From: Pararhizobium_B sp051960215
Lineage (GTDB): Bacteria > Pseudomonadota > Alphaproteobacteria > Rhizobiales > Rhizobiaceae
NCBI GenBank assembly: GCA_051960215.1
Contig: JBQCEN010000277.1
Span: forward strand, 1-6,072
Reading direction: 5' to 3'
DNA length: 6,072 nucleotides
Part shown: piece after piece, positions 1 through 6,072 of the stretch
Layout of the letters: the number at the start of each line of letters is the position of its first letter
How positions within the stretch are numbered: the first letter of the stretch is position 1
The notes under the pieces: generated by a model
Told to the model about the DNA's origin: nothing
The model's input: only the letters and a program-made list of their open reading frames with translations
Database searches by the model: none
Program-made: the position numbers and the translations under genes

Positions 1-253
1 AGCGGTCGATCAGCCGGCCCATGCCGACATTGCCGATCGCGAATCCGATCATCGTGCAGGTGTAGGGCAGGGAAGCCTCGCCGCGATCGAGGCCGAACTC
101 TGCCTGGATCGCCGGCAGGACGACGACGACCGTCCACATGCCGGCGCCGCCGAGCGTCGAGAAGGCGATGGAGGCGGCCAGGCGCATCCATGAGCGGGGG
201 CCATCGAGGCGGGCTTCCGCCGCTCCATCTTGCACGCGCCGGTCCATCGTCAT
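1..253 (-). CDS. MFS transporter, N-terminal part (runs off left edge)
   Basis: This is the first 84 codons of a major facilitator superfamily transporter, an inner-membrane secondary carrier; the rest lies beyond position 1. After a polar N-terminus of about 22 residues comes a first membrane segment (about 23-49, containing STLGGAGMWTVVVVLPAI) and a short periplasmic loop with QAEFGLDRGEAS. A second segment then leads to GMGRLIDR (77-84), which matches the MFS motif-A region between helices 2 and 3. The start is ATG at 253-251; a second in-frame ATG at 247-245 is equally possible, because neither has a clear Shine-Dalgarno sequence. It lies 106 bp downstream of the ATPase gene on the same strand, so it could be the last gene of the operon or an independent unit. 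The substrate is unknown. The loop style resembles MFS proteins of the oxalate/formate and monocarboxylate type, but a fragment this short cannot settle that. Confidence 0.85.
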   Translation of the reverse strand, partial: MTMDRRVQDGAAEARLDGPRSWMRLAASIAFSTLGGAGMWTVVVVLPAIQAEFGLDRGEASLPYTCTMIGFAIGNVGMGRLIDR

Positions 254-359
254 CCGTTTCGAAGTGAGGTCGAGATCGGCACCGTGCGCCTTCGGCGCCC
301 GGCATTCAACTGAAAAGCGTGCTTACGATCGCGCCGTCCACCTCCGTGGCGGCCGCGGA
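254..359 (-). other. Intergenic gap between ATPase and MFS genes
   Basis: This 106-bp gap is the largest non-coding stretch in the window. It holds one perfect short inverted repeat (gcgcc at 286-290, ggcgc at 294-298, 3-nt loop). On the minus strand no T-run follows it, so it does not qualify as an intrinsic terminator. I see no convincing -35/-10 pair and no strong Shine-Dalgarno sequence ahead of the MFS start. Whether transcription reads through from the ATPase gene is open. Confidence 0.4.
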
Positions 360-2156
360 TCAGGCATGCTCGGCGACGAGGTGGCCGGAGCCGATATCGA
401 CCAGTGGCAGGCGCGCCGGCTCGTCGCCCACCTTGCGGATCGGGCTCGGGATCTCGCCCGTGGCGCGCGGCACCGCGACCCGCCTGTATTCCGGATCGGG
501 CACCGGCACCGCCTCGATCAGGCGCTGCGTATAAGGGTGCTGCGGATTGGAGAAGATCTGGGCGCAGGTTCCCATCTCGACGATCTGGCCGAGATACATG
601 ACCGCCATGCGGTCGGAGATGTTCTCCACGACCGCCATGTCGTGCGAGATGAAGAGATAGGAGATGCCGAACTCCTCCTGCAGTTCCTTGAGCAGGTCGA
701 GGACGCGCGCCTGGACGGAGACGTCGAGGGCGGAGACGCTCTCGTCGGCGACGATCAGCTTCGGCCTCAGCGCCAGCGCGCGGGCGATGCAGATGCGCTG
801 GCGCTGGCCGCCGGAAAACTCGTGCGGGTAGCGCGTCATCTGGTCCGGCGAGAGGCCGACGCGGCGGAAGAGGGCGGCACCCCGATCGCGTCGCTCCGAC
901 GGGGCGTCGATGCCGTGGATGTCGAGCGGCTCGCGCACGAGATCACCGACCGTCATGCGGGGGTCGAGCGAGGCGTAGGGGTCCTGGAAGACCATCTGGA
1001 CGTCGCGCCGGAGCAACTGCCGGCGCTTGCGGTCGAGGCCGTTCATGGGCTGGCCGTCGAGCGTCAGGCGGCCCGCATAGGGCACGAGGCCGGCGATCGC
1101 CTTGGCGGTCGTCGACTTGCCGCAGCCGGATTCGCCGACGAGCGAGAAGGTCTCGCGCCGGCCGATGTCGAAGGAGATGCCCTCGACGGCGTGCACGCGG
1201 CGGTCGACGCGGCCGAAGAGCCCGCCGTGGATGTCGAACCGCACGACCAGCTTCTCCGCGGAAAGAAGGGGGCTCTCGACGTCGGGGGAAGCCTCGGGTG
1301 CGCCGGTCTTGTCGACGCCGCCGATGCGCGGCACGGCCGCGAGCAGCTCGCGCGTATAAGGGTGTTCGGGGCTTCGGAAGAGTGCGCGGATCGCGTTCTC
1401 CTCGACCATCCGGCCTTCGCGCAGGATGATGACGCGGTTCGCCGTCTCCGCGACGACGCCCATGTCGTGGGTAATCAGGATGATCGCCGTTCCAAGGTCG
1501 CGCTGGAGATCCTTGAGGAGCTGCAGGATCTGGGCCTGGACGGTCACGTCGAGCGCGGTCGTCGGCTCGTCGGCGATCAGCACGTCCGGCTTCAGCGCCA
1601 GCGCCATGGCGATCATGACGCGCTGGCGCATGCCGCCGGAAAGCTCGTGCGGATACTGGTCGAGCCGGCTTTCGGCTTCCGGAATGCGCACCGCCTTCAG
1701 CGCCTCCACGGCCCGCCGGCGCGCCTCGCCGCGCGGCAGGGGCTCATGCGCCTCGATCGCCTCGGTCAGCTGCCGGCCGATCGTCAGCACCGGGTTGAGC
1801 GAGGTCATCGGCTCCTGGAAGATCATCGCGATCCGGTTGCCGCGGATGCGGCGCATGCGGCCCTCGCCGAGGCCCGCAAGCTCGGTGCTCCCGAGCCGGA
1901 TCGAGCCGCCGCCGATCTTCGCCGCCGGCTTCGGCAGGAGGCCCATGATCGCTAGCGACGTCATGGACTTGCCGGAGCCGGATTCGCCGGCGAGCGCCAG
2001 CGTCTCGCCCCGCCGCAGCGTGAAGGAGAGGTTGGAGACGACCGGCCGCGGGCCGGCCTCGCCGCCGACGACGACGGTCAGGTCGTCGACGGCAAGGACG
2101 ATGTCTCCCGTCTCTTCAGCCGCCGCGGCGACGCCTCTTTCGACGGCTTCGCTCAT
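360..2156 (-). CDS. Fused dipeptide/oligopeptide ABC transporter ATPase (DppD-DppF type, two NBDs)
   Basis: This cytoplasmic protein supplies both ATP-hydrolysing domains of a peptide/nickel-type ABC importer in one 598-residue chain. Such systems more often use two separate proteins of about 330 aa. Domain 1 (about 20-275) has Walker A GESGSGKS (57-64), Q-loop FQEP (Q114), signature LSGGMRQR (172-179), Walker B LIADEP (D196, E197), D-loop SALD-like TTALD, and switch His in ITHD (H230). Domain 2 (about 297-555) has Walker A GESGCGKS (341-348), Q-loop FQDP (Q391), signature FSGGQRQR (447-454), Walker B IVADES (D471, E472) and ISHD (H505). Each domain ends in the peptide-importer C-terminal motif HPYT (265-268 and 540-543), followed by a proline-rich tail. 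Both ATP sites look complete; domain 2 has Ser instead of the commoner Pro after the catalytic Glu. The start overlaps the amidase stop as ATGA and has no Shine-Dalgarno sequence, suggesting coupled translation. The family is certain; the transported compound is not known. Confidence 0.95.
   Translation of the reverse strand: MSEAVERGVAAAAEETGDIVLAVDDLTVVVGGEAGPRPVVSNLSFTLRRGETLALAGESGSGKSMTSLAIMGLLPKPAAKIGGGSIRLGSTELAGLGEGRMRRIRGNRIAMIFQEPMTSLNPVLTIGRQLTEAIEAHEPLPRGEARRRAVEALKAVRIPEAESRLDQYPHELSGGMRQRVMIAMALALKPDVLIADEPTTALDVTVQAQILQLLKDLQRDLGTAIILITHDMGVVAETANRVIILREGRMVEENAIRALFRSPEHPYTRELLAAVPRIGGVDKTGAPEASPDVESPLLSAEKLVVRFDIHGGLFGRVDRRVHAVEGISFDIGRRETFSLVGESGCGKSTTAKAIAGLVPYAGRLTLDGQPMNGLDRKRRQLLRRDVQMVFQDPYASLDPRMTVGDLVREPLDIHGIDAPSERRDRGAALFRRVGLSPDQMTRYPHEFSGGQRQRICIARALALRPKLIVADESVSALDVSVQARVLDLLKELQEEFGISYLFISHDMAVVENISDRMAVMYLGQIVEMGTCAQIFSNPQHPYTQRLIEAVPVPDPEYRRVAVPRATGEIPSPIRKVGDEPARLPLVDIGSGHLVAEHA
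2153..2156 (-). promoter_or_regulatory. ATGA stop/start overlap, amidase to ATPase
   Basis: The ATPase ATG (2156-2154) shares bases with the amidase TGA stop (2155-2153). The bases just upstream are pyrimidine-rich and give no Shine-Dalgarno match. Ribosomes finishing the amidase therefore probably re-initiate here, linking ATPase output to amidase translation. Confidence 0.75.
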
Positions 2157-3097
2157 TCGAAGACGCAGCGGGGGAAGTAGAACGACACCACCCAGTTCGG
2201 CTGGTCGACGATCTCGCTGATCCTCAAGTCGCCGCAGACCGAGCAGAGCATATAGGCGTCGACCGGAGCGATGCCGTGCGCTGCCGAAATCTGGTCGATC
2301 ATCTGCGAGACGGCGGCGCGCGCGCCTTCCATCAGGTCGCTGCCGACACCGGTCGTCACCTCATAGCCCTTCGCGTCGAGGTGGCGGGTGACCGGCCCCG
2401 GCGTGGTGAAGCGCGGCATCTTCAGCTTCGCCTGCTTGACGAGCTCGAAGGTGAGCACGGTGTTCATCGGGCTCTCGATCGCCGTGCCGCAGACCTCGCC
2501 GTCGCCCTGCGCCGCGTGCGTGTCGCCGACGGAGAAGAGGGCGCCCTCGACCTCCACCGGCAGGTAGAGCACCGTGCCGGCGGAAAGGTCGCGGATGTCG
2601 AGATTGCCGCCCATGCGCCGCGGCGGGACCACCGAATGGTGGCCCTTCTCCGCCGGCGCGTTGCCGATCGTGCCCGCGAAGGGCTTGAGCGGCACGCGGG
2701 CGTTCCTGCCGAAGAGCGCCGGCTCAAGCGACGTCTTGTCATAGGTCCAGATGTTGAGCGCCGGCTCCTTGAACTGGTCGGCGAGCAGGCCGAAGCCGGG
2801 GATGTTCGCCGTCCAGCCGAAGCCGGACGGTTTGAACTCCTCGATGGTGATCTTCAGCGCGTCGCCGGGCTCGGCCCCTTCGACGAAGATCGGCCCGGTC
2901 ACCGGATTGATCTTCTCGAAGGAGAGCGTCGCCATGTCCGCGACGGTGCTCGTCGCGGACAGCTGGCCGCCGGAGGAATCGATGCACTCGAACTCGACCG
3001 TCGAGCCGGGCGCGACGCGCGCGGCGGGCTCGAAGGTGTTGTCCCAGCCGAAATGGTGGTGCCGGCTGTGGATCGTGTAGTCGCACTTACTGCACAT
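2153..3097 (-). CDS. Acetamidase/formamidase family hydrolase (FmdA/AmdA family)
   Basis: This is a 314-residue member of the FmdA/AmdA family, cytoplasmic enzymes that hydrolyse short amides (formamide, acetamide) to ammonia and a carboxylate. Length fits the family. Recognisable parts are HHHFGWDN (13-20), the N-terminal stretch VAPGSTVEFECIDSSGGQ (28-45), NPVTGPIFVEGAEPGDALK (64-82), GFGLLADQF (101-109), MGGNLDIRDLSAGTVLYLP (162-180) and the strongly conserved GDTHAAQGDGEVCGTAIE (191-208). The last two segments are the probable active-site and metal region. There is no signal peptide. Two CxxC pairs sit at the ends (C2/C5 and C285/C288). The ATG at 3097-3095 overlaps the binding-protein stop by 11 bp, and no other in-frame start nearby preserves the N-terminal motif. 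Its place between the binding protein and ATPase genes suggests it acts on the imported compound. The actual amide is not known, and distant members may act on larger amides. Confidence 0.92.
   Translation of the reverse strand: MCSKCDYTIHSRHHHFGWDNTFEPAARVAPGSTVEFECIDSSGGQLSATSTVADMATLSFEKINPVTGPIFVEGAEPGDALKITIEEFKPSGFGWTANIPGFGLLADQFKEPALNIWTYDKTSLEPALFGRNARVPLKPFAGTIGNAPAEKGHHSVVPPRRMGGNLDIRDLSAGTVLYLPVEVEGALFSVGDTHAAQGDGEVCGTAIESPMNTVLTFELVKQAKLKMPRFTTPGPVTRHLDAKGYEVTTGVGSDLMEGARAAVSQMIDQISAAHGIAPVDAYMLCSVCGDLRISEIVDQPNWVVSFYFPRCVFE
3087..3097 (-). promoter_or_regulatory. 11-bp gene overlap, binding protein to amidase
   Basis: The amidase ATG (3097-3095) lies upstream of the binding-protein TAA stop (3089-3087), in a different frame, so 11 bp are shared. 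The upstream sequence GGGTCAAAG gives only a weak ribosome-binding match. Translation of the amidase probably depends on ribosomes already translating the binding protein. Confidence 0.7.
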
Positions 3098-4721
3098 CTT
3101 TGACCCAGACGTTGTCGTAGTTCACCGGGATGTCGATCGGGTCGACGTAGAGCGCGTCCGGGCCGGCCATGCGGTCGGACTTGATGGTGTAGCGCTTCTC
3201 GTGGAAGACCGGCACCCAGGGCGCGTCGGCCATGACCTTGTCGAAAATGCCGCTCCACATCTTGTTGCGCTCGTCCTGGCGCGACGGATCGGCGATGGCG
3301 TCGGCCTTGCTCGCCTCAGCGTCGAGCGTCTTGTTGCAGTACTTCGCCCAGTTCCAGCCGCCTTCCTCGGCGCCGGTGCAGCTCAGGATCGGCCAGTAGA
3401 AGTCCGACGGGTCCGGATAGTCGTCGATCCAGGCCATGCCGCCCGACCAGATCATCGGCGCGCCGTCCTTGGAGCCGCCGGCGGCGATGACGTTCGCCTG
3501 CGCCAGCGACTTGATGTCGGCCTTGATGCCGATCTCCTGCAGGTCGCGCTGGATCGCCTGTGCGATGCGCGGGTTGGGATCGGTGTTGTAGACGTAGAGC
3601 TGGGTCTCGAAGCCGTTCGGATAGCCGGCGTCGGCGAGCAGCTTCTTGGCCGCTGCCGGATCGAACTGGTAGCCCTCGTAGCTCTTGTCGTAGCCCGGCA
3701 TCAGCGGCGGCAGGACCTCCTTGGCGGGCTCGGCGCGGCCGTTGATGATCTGGATCACACGGCGCTTGTTGATCGCCATGTTCACGGCCTTGCGCACTTT
3801 GACGTTGTCGAAGGGCTTCATGGTCGTGTTGAGGGTGATGTAGGAGGTCTGGAGCTGGCTGCCGACGACGATGTTCTTGTTCATCGACGGGTCCTTCGTC
3901 ACCTCGAGGAACTTCGCCGGCGGAATGCCGTCGCCGGCGATGTCGATCTCGCCGTGCTGCAGCCGGAGGAGGGCGACGATCGGCTCCTGGCCGAACTCGA
4001 AAGTGATCTTGTCGAGGTGCGGCACGCCCTTCTGCCAGTAGTCCGGGTTCTTCTCGAAGACGAGACGCTGGCCGAGCGTCCATTCGGCCATCTTGAAGGC
4101 GCCGGTGCCGACGGGATGCTTGCCGAAGTCGGCGCCGTACTTCTCCACGGCTTCCTTCGGGACGACGAAGGAGAAGTTGAGCGCCATCTTGTGCAGGAAC
4201 GCAGCGTCCGGCTGGCTGAGGTCGATCTCGACCGTGGAGGGATCGATGACCTTGACGCCCGAAAGGTTGTCGGCCTTGCCGCTGGTCGCGGCATCATAGC
4301 CGACGATGTTGGAGTAGAAGCTCGCGCCGGGGCTCTTGGTCTTCGGGTCGACGGTGCGGTCGAGCGAATACTTGACGTCGTCGGCCGTCACGGTGCGGCC
4401 GTTGTGGAACTTGACGCCCTGGCGCAGCTTGAAGGTGTAGGTCTTGCCGTCGTCGGAGATCTTGTAGCTCTCGGCGAGGTCCGGCGTGAGCTCGGTCGTG
4501 CCGGGCTTGTAGCCCATCAGGCCGTCGAACAGGCTCTTGATCATCGACCAGTTCTGCCAGTCGTAGCCGATCGCCGGGTCGAGGGTGGCGACGTCGTTGT
4601 TGAAGGTGACGATGATCGAGCCGCCGTCGTGCGGCTTCGCATCCTGGGCCGCTGCCGGCTGGGCCGCGAAGGCCAGGCCGAGCGCGATTGCGGCAACCCC
4701 TGCTTTCAGTAGTCTTTTCAT
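3087..4721 (-). CDS. ABC transporter substrate-binding protein, family 5 (DppA/OppA type)
   Basis: This is the periplasmic receptor of the importer. It captures the substrate and delivers it to the permease pair. The 544-residue length is typical for SBP_bac_5 proteins. A classical signal peptide is visible: MKRLLK, a hydrophobic stretch of about 14 residues, then QPAAA with likely cleavage after A25. No lipobox cysteine is present, so it should be soluble. Family landmarks are LTPDLAESYKISDDGKTYTF (78-97), LRQGVKFHNG (99-108) with TADDVKYSLDR (112-122), HPVGTGAFKM (202-211), NPDYW (225-229), and YPDPSDF (435-441) before a cysteine pair (C448, C462 in KYCN) of the kind that forms a disulfide in relatives. 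I chose ATG 4721-4719 because it directly begins the signal peptide and has a good Shine-Dalgarno sequence. The longer reading frame upstream is an Arg/Ser-rich shadow of the permease gene. Ligand specificity cannot be deduced; peptides, amides and other cargo all occur in this family. Confidence 0.95.
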   Translation of the reverse strand: MKRLLKAGVAAIALGLAFAAQPAAAQDAKPHDGGSIIVTFNNDVATLDPAIGYDWQNWSMIKSLFDGLMGYKPGTTELTPDLAESYKISDDGKTYTFKLRQGVKFHNGRTVTADDVKYSLDRTVDPKTKSPGASFYSNIVGYDAATSGKADNLSGVKVIDPSTVEIDLSQPDAAFLHKMALNFSFVVPKEAVEKYGADFGKHPVGTGAFKMAEWTLGQRLVFEKNPDYWQKGVPHLDKITFEFGQEPIVALLRLQHGEIDIAGDGIPPAKFLEVTKDPSMNKNIVVGSQLQTSYITLNTTMKPFDNVKVRKAVNMAINKRRVIQIINGRAEPAKEVLPPLMPGYDKSYEGYQFDPAAAKKLLADAGYPNGFETQLYVYNTDPNPRIAQAIQRDLQEIGIKADIKSLAQANVIAAGGSKDGAPMIWSGGMAWIDDYPDPSDFYWPILSCTGAEEGGWNWAKYCNKTLDAEASKADAIADPSRQDERNKMWSGIFDKVMADAPWVPVFHEKRYTIKSDRMAGPDALYVDPIDIPVNYDNVWVKDVQ

Positions 4722-4725
4722 CTTG

Positions 4726-4732
4726 CCTCTCC
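4726..4732 (-). promoter_or_regulatory. Ribosome-binding site of the substrate-binding protein gene
   Basis: On the minus strand the sequence reads GGAGAGG, with GGAG 7 nt from the ATG at 4721. It is the clearest Shine-Dalgarno match in the window and lies in the 37-bp gap after the DppB-type permease. It decides the start of the binding protein and may allow that subunit to be made at higher levels than its overlapping neighbours. Confidence 0.8.
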
Positions 4733-4758
4733 GTGTTGAACCGTAATGCCGAAGTCTT

Positions 4759-5679
4759 TCACCTGAGCTTGATGCGCGGGTCGATGAAGGGCGCGACCAT
4801 GTCGGCCACCAGGTTGCCGAGTACGATCGCCACCGCCGAGACCAGCGTGACGCCCATGATGATCGGGATGTCGACCCGCTGGATCGCCTGCCAGGCGAGC
4901 TGTCCGATGCCGGGCCAGCCATAGACGCTCTCGACGACGACGATGCCGCTCATGAAGAGTCCGATGTCGATGCCGATCATGGCGATCACCGGCAGGATGG
5001 CGTTTGGCAAAGCATGGCGGAAGACGATCGTCCGGCGCTTCAGCCCCTTGGCACGGGCGGTGCGGATGAAGTCCTGCCGGAGCACGTCGATCATCGCGGA
5101 GCGCATCATGCGCGAGTACCAGCCGGCGCCGAGGATGCCGAGCGTCACCGACGGCAGCACCAGGTGCGCGAAGGTGCCGTAGCCGCCGATCGGGAACCAG
5201 CCGAGGCGCACGGCGAAGACGTAGAGAAGGAGCAGGCCGACGACGAACTGCGGCGCCGAGACGCCGACGAAGGAGACGACCATCAGGCCCTGGTCGGTGT
5301 TCGTGCCGCGCCGGAGCGCTGCGACGAGGCCCATCGTCAGGCCCATCGCCAATTCGCAGAAGATCGCGCCGACCATCAGCAGCAGGGTCGCCGGCAGGCG
5401 CGACCAGATGAGCGTACCGACCTCGGTGCGCTGCAGATAGGAGCGGCCGAGATCGCCGTGCAGCAGGTGGACGAGGTAGCGCCCGTACTGGACGATGAAG
5501 GGCTGGTCGAGGCCGAGCTCGCGGCGGATGTTGGCGACCACTTCCGGCGTCGCGCTGCGGCCGGCGATCTGGCGGACGGGATCAGCCGGCAGCACGTAGA
5601 GCAGCCCGAAGGTGATGATCGAGACGCCGAAGAGGATCAGCACCGACTGGACGAGGCGCTTGGCAAGATAGACGGTCAT
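4759..5679 (-). CDS. ABC transporter permease, DppB/OppB family
   Basis: This inner-membrane protein forms one half of the translocation channel. Its 306 residues match the DppB family. The N-terminus has the family pattern LAKRLVQSVLILFGVSIITF (5-24), with helix 1 followed by VLPADPVR (29-36). Next is the periplasmic loop with RRELGLDQPF (52-61) and GDLGRSY (75-81). The remaining helices lie roughly at 97-120, 131-157, 171-188, 229-250 and 272-296. The cytoplasmic coupling (EAA) loop spans about 203-229, with DFIRTARAKGL and HALPNAI, so the ATPase contact site looks intact. VESVYGWPGIG (249-259) is a hallmark of DppB proteins. The C-terminus APFIDPRIKLR is typical. The ATG overlaps the stop of the upstream DppC-type gene as ATGA. 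The stop lies 37 bp before the binding-protein start. It needs a DppC-type partner, which in this operon is interrupted by a stop codon. Confidence 0.95.
   Translation of the reverse strand: MTVYLAKRLVQSVLILFGVSIITFGLLYVLPADPVRQIAGRSATPEVVANIRRELGLDQPFIVQYGRYLVHLLHGDLGRSYLQRTEVGTLIWSRLPATLLLMVGAIFCELAMGLTMGLVAALRRGTNTDQGLMVVSFVGVSAPQFVVGLLLLYVFAVRLGWFPIGGYGTFAHLVLPSVTLGILGAGWYSRMMRSAMIDVLRQDFIRTARAKGLKRRTIVFRHALPNAILPVIAMIGIDIGLFMSGIVVVESVYGWPGIGQLAWQAIQRVDIPIIMGVTLVSAVAIVLGNLVADMVAPFIDPRIKLR
5676..5679 (-). promoter_or_regulatory. ATGA stop/start overlap, DppC-type to DppB-type permease
   Basis: The DppB-type ATG (5679-5677) overlaps the DppC-type TGA stop (5678-5676). A GGGGG run lies 8 nt upstream of the start. 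The overlap indicates coupled translation of the two permease subunits. The premature TAA at 6002-6000 would therefore also be expected to reduce ribosome delivery to this start. Confidence 0.7.
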
Positions 5680-5999
5680 GTCAGGATCCCCCGCTGCGTC
5701 GGGTCGAGGATGTCGCGCAGCGCGTCGCCGACGAGATTGAAGGCGAGCGCGAGGAGCAGGATCGCCGCCCCCGGGAAGAAGACCAGCCAGGGAGCGGCCT
5801 GGAAGTAGGTCTGGTTCTCGAAGATGATGTTGCCCCAGGAGGGGGTGGGCGGCTGCACGCCGACGCCGAGGTAGCTGAGCGTCGCCTCGAGAAGCACCGT
5901 CGTCGAGATGCCGAGCGTGCCGTAGACGATGATCGTCGGCGTCAGATGCGGCAGGATAGGCCGCCAGAGGATGCGCAGCGCCCCCGCGCCAAGCGCGCG

Positions 6000-6002
6000 T
6001 TA
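6000..6002 (-). other. Premature in-frame TAA in the DppC-type permease
   Basis: The plus strand reads tta here, so the minus-strand codon is TAA. It falls between IDA and RALGAGA, at the third position of the EAA motif, where family members usually carry Ala or sometimes Ser. A Ser codon TCA would need one base change to become TAA; the Ala codon GCA would need two. Flanking codons keep the frame and family spacing. Confidence 0.85.
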
Positions 6003-6072
6003 GGCATCGATGAACTCGCGCTCGGCGAGCGAGCGGGTTTCGGTGAAGAGCACGCGGGCGACCTGCACCCAG

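Larger units (their letters stand above)
5676..6072 (-). pseudogene. ABC transporter permease, DppC/OppC family, 5'-partial and interrupted by an in-frame TAA
   Basis: This is the C-terminal half of the second channel subunit of the importer; the gene begins beyond the right edge. Reading the minus strand from 6071 gives WVQVARVLFTETRSLAEREF, then IDA, a TAA stop, and RALGAGALRILWRPILPHLT. It continues through TIIVYGTLGISTTVLLEATL and SYLGVGVQPPTPSWG to a last hydrophobic helix (FFPGAAILLLALAFNLVGDA) and DILDPTQRG. These are the standard DppC landmarks in the right order and spacing. The stop therefore replaces one residue and no frameshift is involved. It sits in the EAA coupling loop. The next usable start is GTG at 5897-5895; a product from there would be 73 aa and lack the EAA loop and earlier helices. 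The gene may be a real nonsense mutant or the base call may be wrong. With one residue restored it would be an ordinary permease. Confidence 0.85.

Noticed and set aside
286..298. Short GC hairpin between the ATPase and MFS genes as a terminator
   Set aside because: The stem is only 5 bp and no T-run follows on the minus strand. Such stems are frequent by chance in DNA this GC-rich.
795..1655. Similar DNA segments at 795-830 and 1620-1655 (32 of 36 bases match), and a repeated cgtataagggtg near 530 and 1353
   Set aside because: These encode the ABC signature and HPYT motifs in the two homologous halves of the fused ATPase. They reflect shared ancestry and constraint, not a mobile or regulatory repeat.
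138..1955. A 605-codon open frame on the plus strand, opposite the ATPase gene
   Set aside because: It is antisense to a gene with complete, correctly ordered ABC motifs. Its product is an Arg/Asp/His/Ala-rich sequence with no recognisable domain, as expected for shadow frames in GC-rich DNA.
3201..4712. A 503-codon open frame on the plus strand, opposite the binding-protein gene
   Set aside because: It has low-complexity Arg/Val/Asp/Leu-rich composition and no domain, and it lies fully antisense to a well-supported family-5 binding protein. The same reasoning applies to the plus-strand frames at 2276-3103 and 5014-5808.
4722..4922. A 67-residue N-terminal extension of the binding protein
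   Set aside because: The extension overlaps the 3' end of the DppB-type gene, is Ser/Arg/Trp-rich, and precedes a perfect signal peptide whose own ATG has a good Shine-Dalgarno sequence.
5676..5897. A separate small 73-residue membrane protein starting at GTG 5897
   Set aside because: Homologous DppC sequence continues without a break upstream of this codon to 6072, apart from the single TAA. It is better read as the tail of the interrupted permease than as an independent gene.

Overview
The window looks like chromosomal or megaplasmid DNA from a GC-rich alphaproteobacterium. A member of the Hyphomicrobiales (Rhizobium-like) is my best guess. This rests on strong G/C preference at third codon positions, a fused two-domain peptide-type ABC ATPase, and the style of the amidase. 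It is inference, not a database result. Every supported gene is on the minus strand, so transcription runs from high to low coordinates. There is no gene-free stretch above about 110 bases.

Layout in transcription order (right to left): (1) 6072-5676, the 3' part of a DppC/OppC-family permease, entering from outside the window and interrupted by an in-frame TAA at 6002-6000. (2) 5679-4759, a complete DppB-family permease, 306 aa. (3) 4721-3087, a secreted family-5 solute-binding protein, 544 aa, with a clear signal peptide. (4) 3097-2153, an acetamidase/formamidase-family hydrolase, 314 aa. (5) 2156-360, a fused DppD-DppF type ATPase, 598 aa, with two complete nucleotide-binding domains. (6) 253-1, the N-terminal 84 codons of a major facilitator superfamily transporter, running off the left edge.

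Genes 1-5 form one tightly packed operon. There are 4-bp ATGA overlaps at permease/permease and amidase/ATPase, an 11-bp overlap at binding protein/amidase, and a 37-bp gap with a good Shine-Dalgarno sequence before the binding protein. Together they encode all parts of a peptide/nickel-type (Dpp/Opp) ABC importer plus a cytoplasmic amide hydrolase. The simplest reading is that an amide-bearing compound is captured in the periplasm, imported, and hydrolysed by the amidase to release ammonia and a carboxylate. The substrate cannot be read from the sequence. The MFS gene follows after 106 bp and may or may not be co-transcribed.

The most notable point is the nonsense codon in the EAA loop of the DppC-family permease. 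It falls at the third position of the motif, with the reading frame intact on both sides. If real, the importer probably lacks one of its two permease subunits. A sequencing error is the main alternative. I found no RNA genes, CRISPR arrays, insertion sequences or convincing terminators, and I see no evidence for a wholly new system. It is an ordinary importer family with an unusual gene arrangement and a possible broken subunit.
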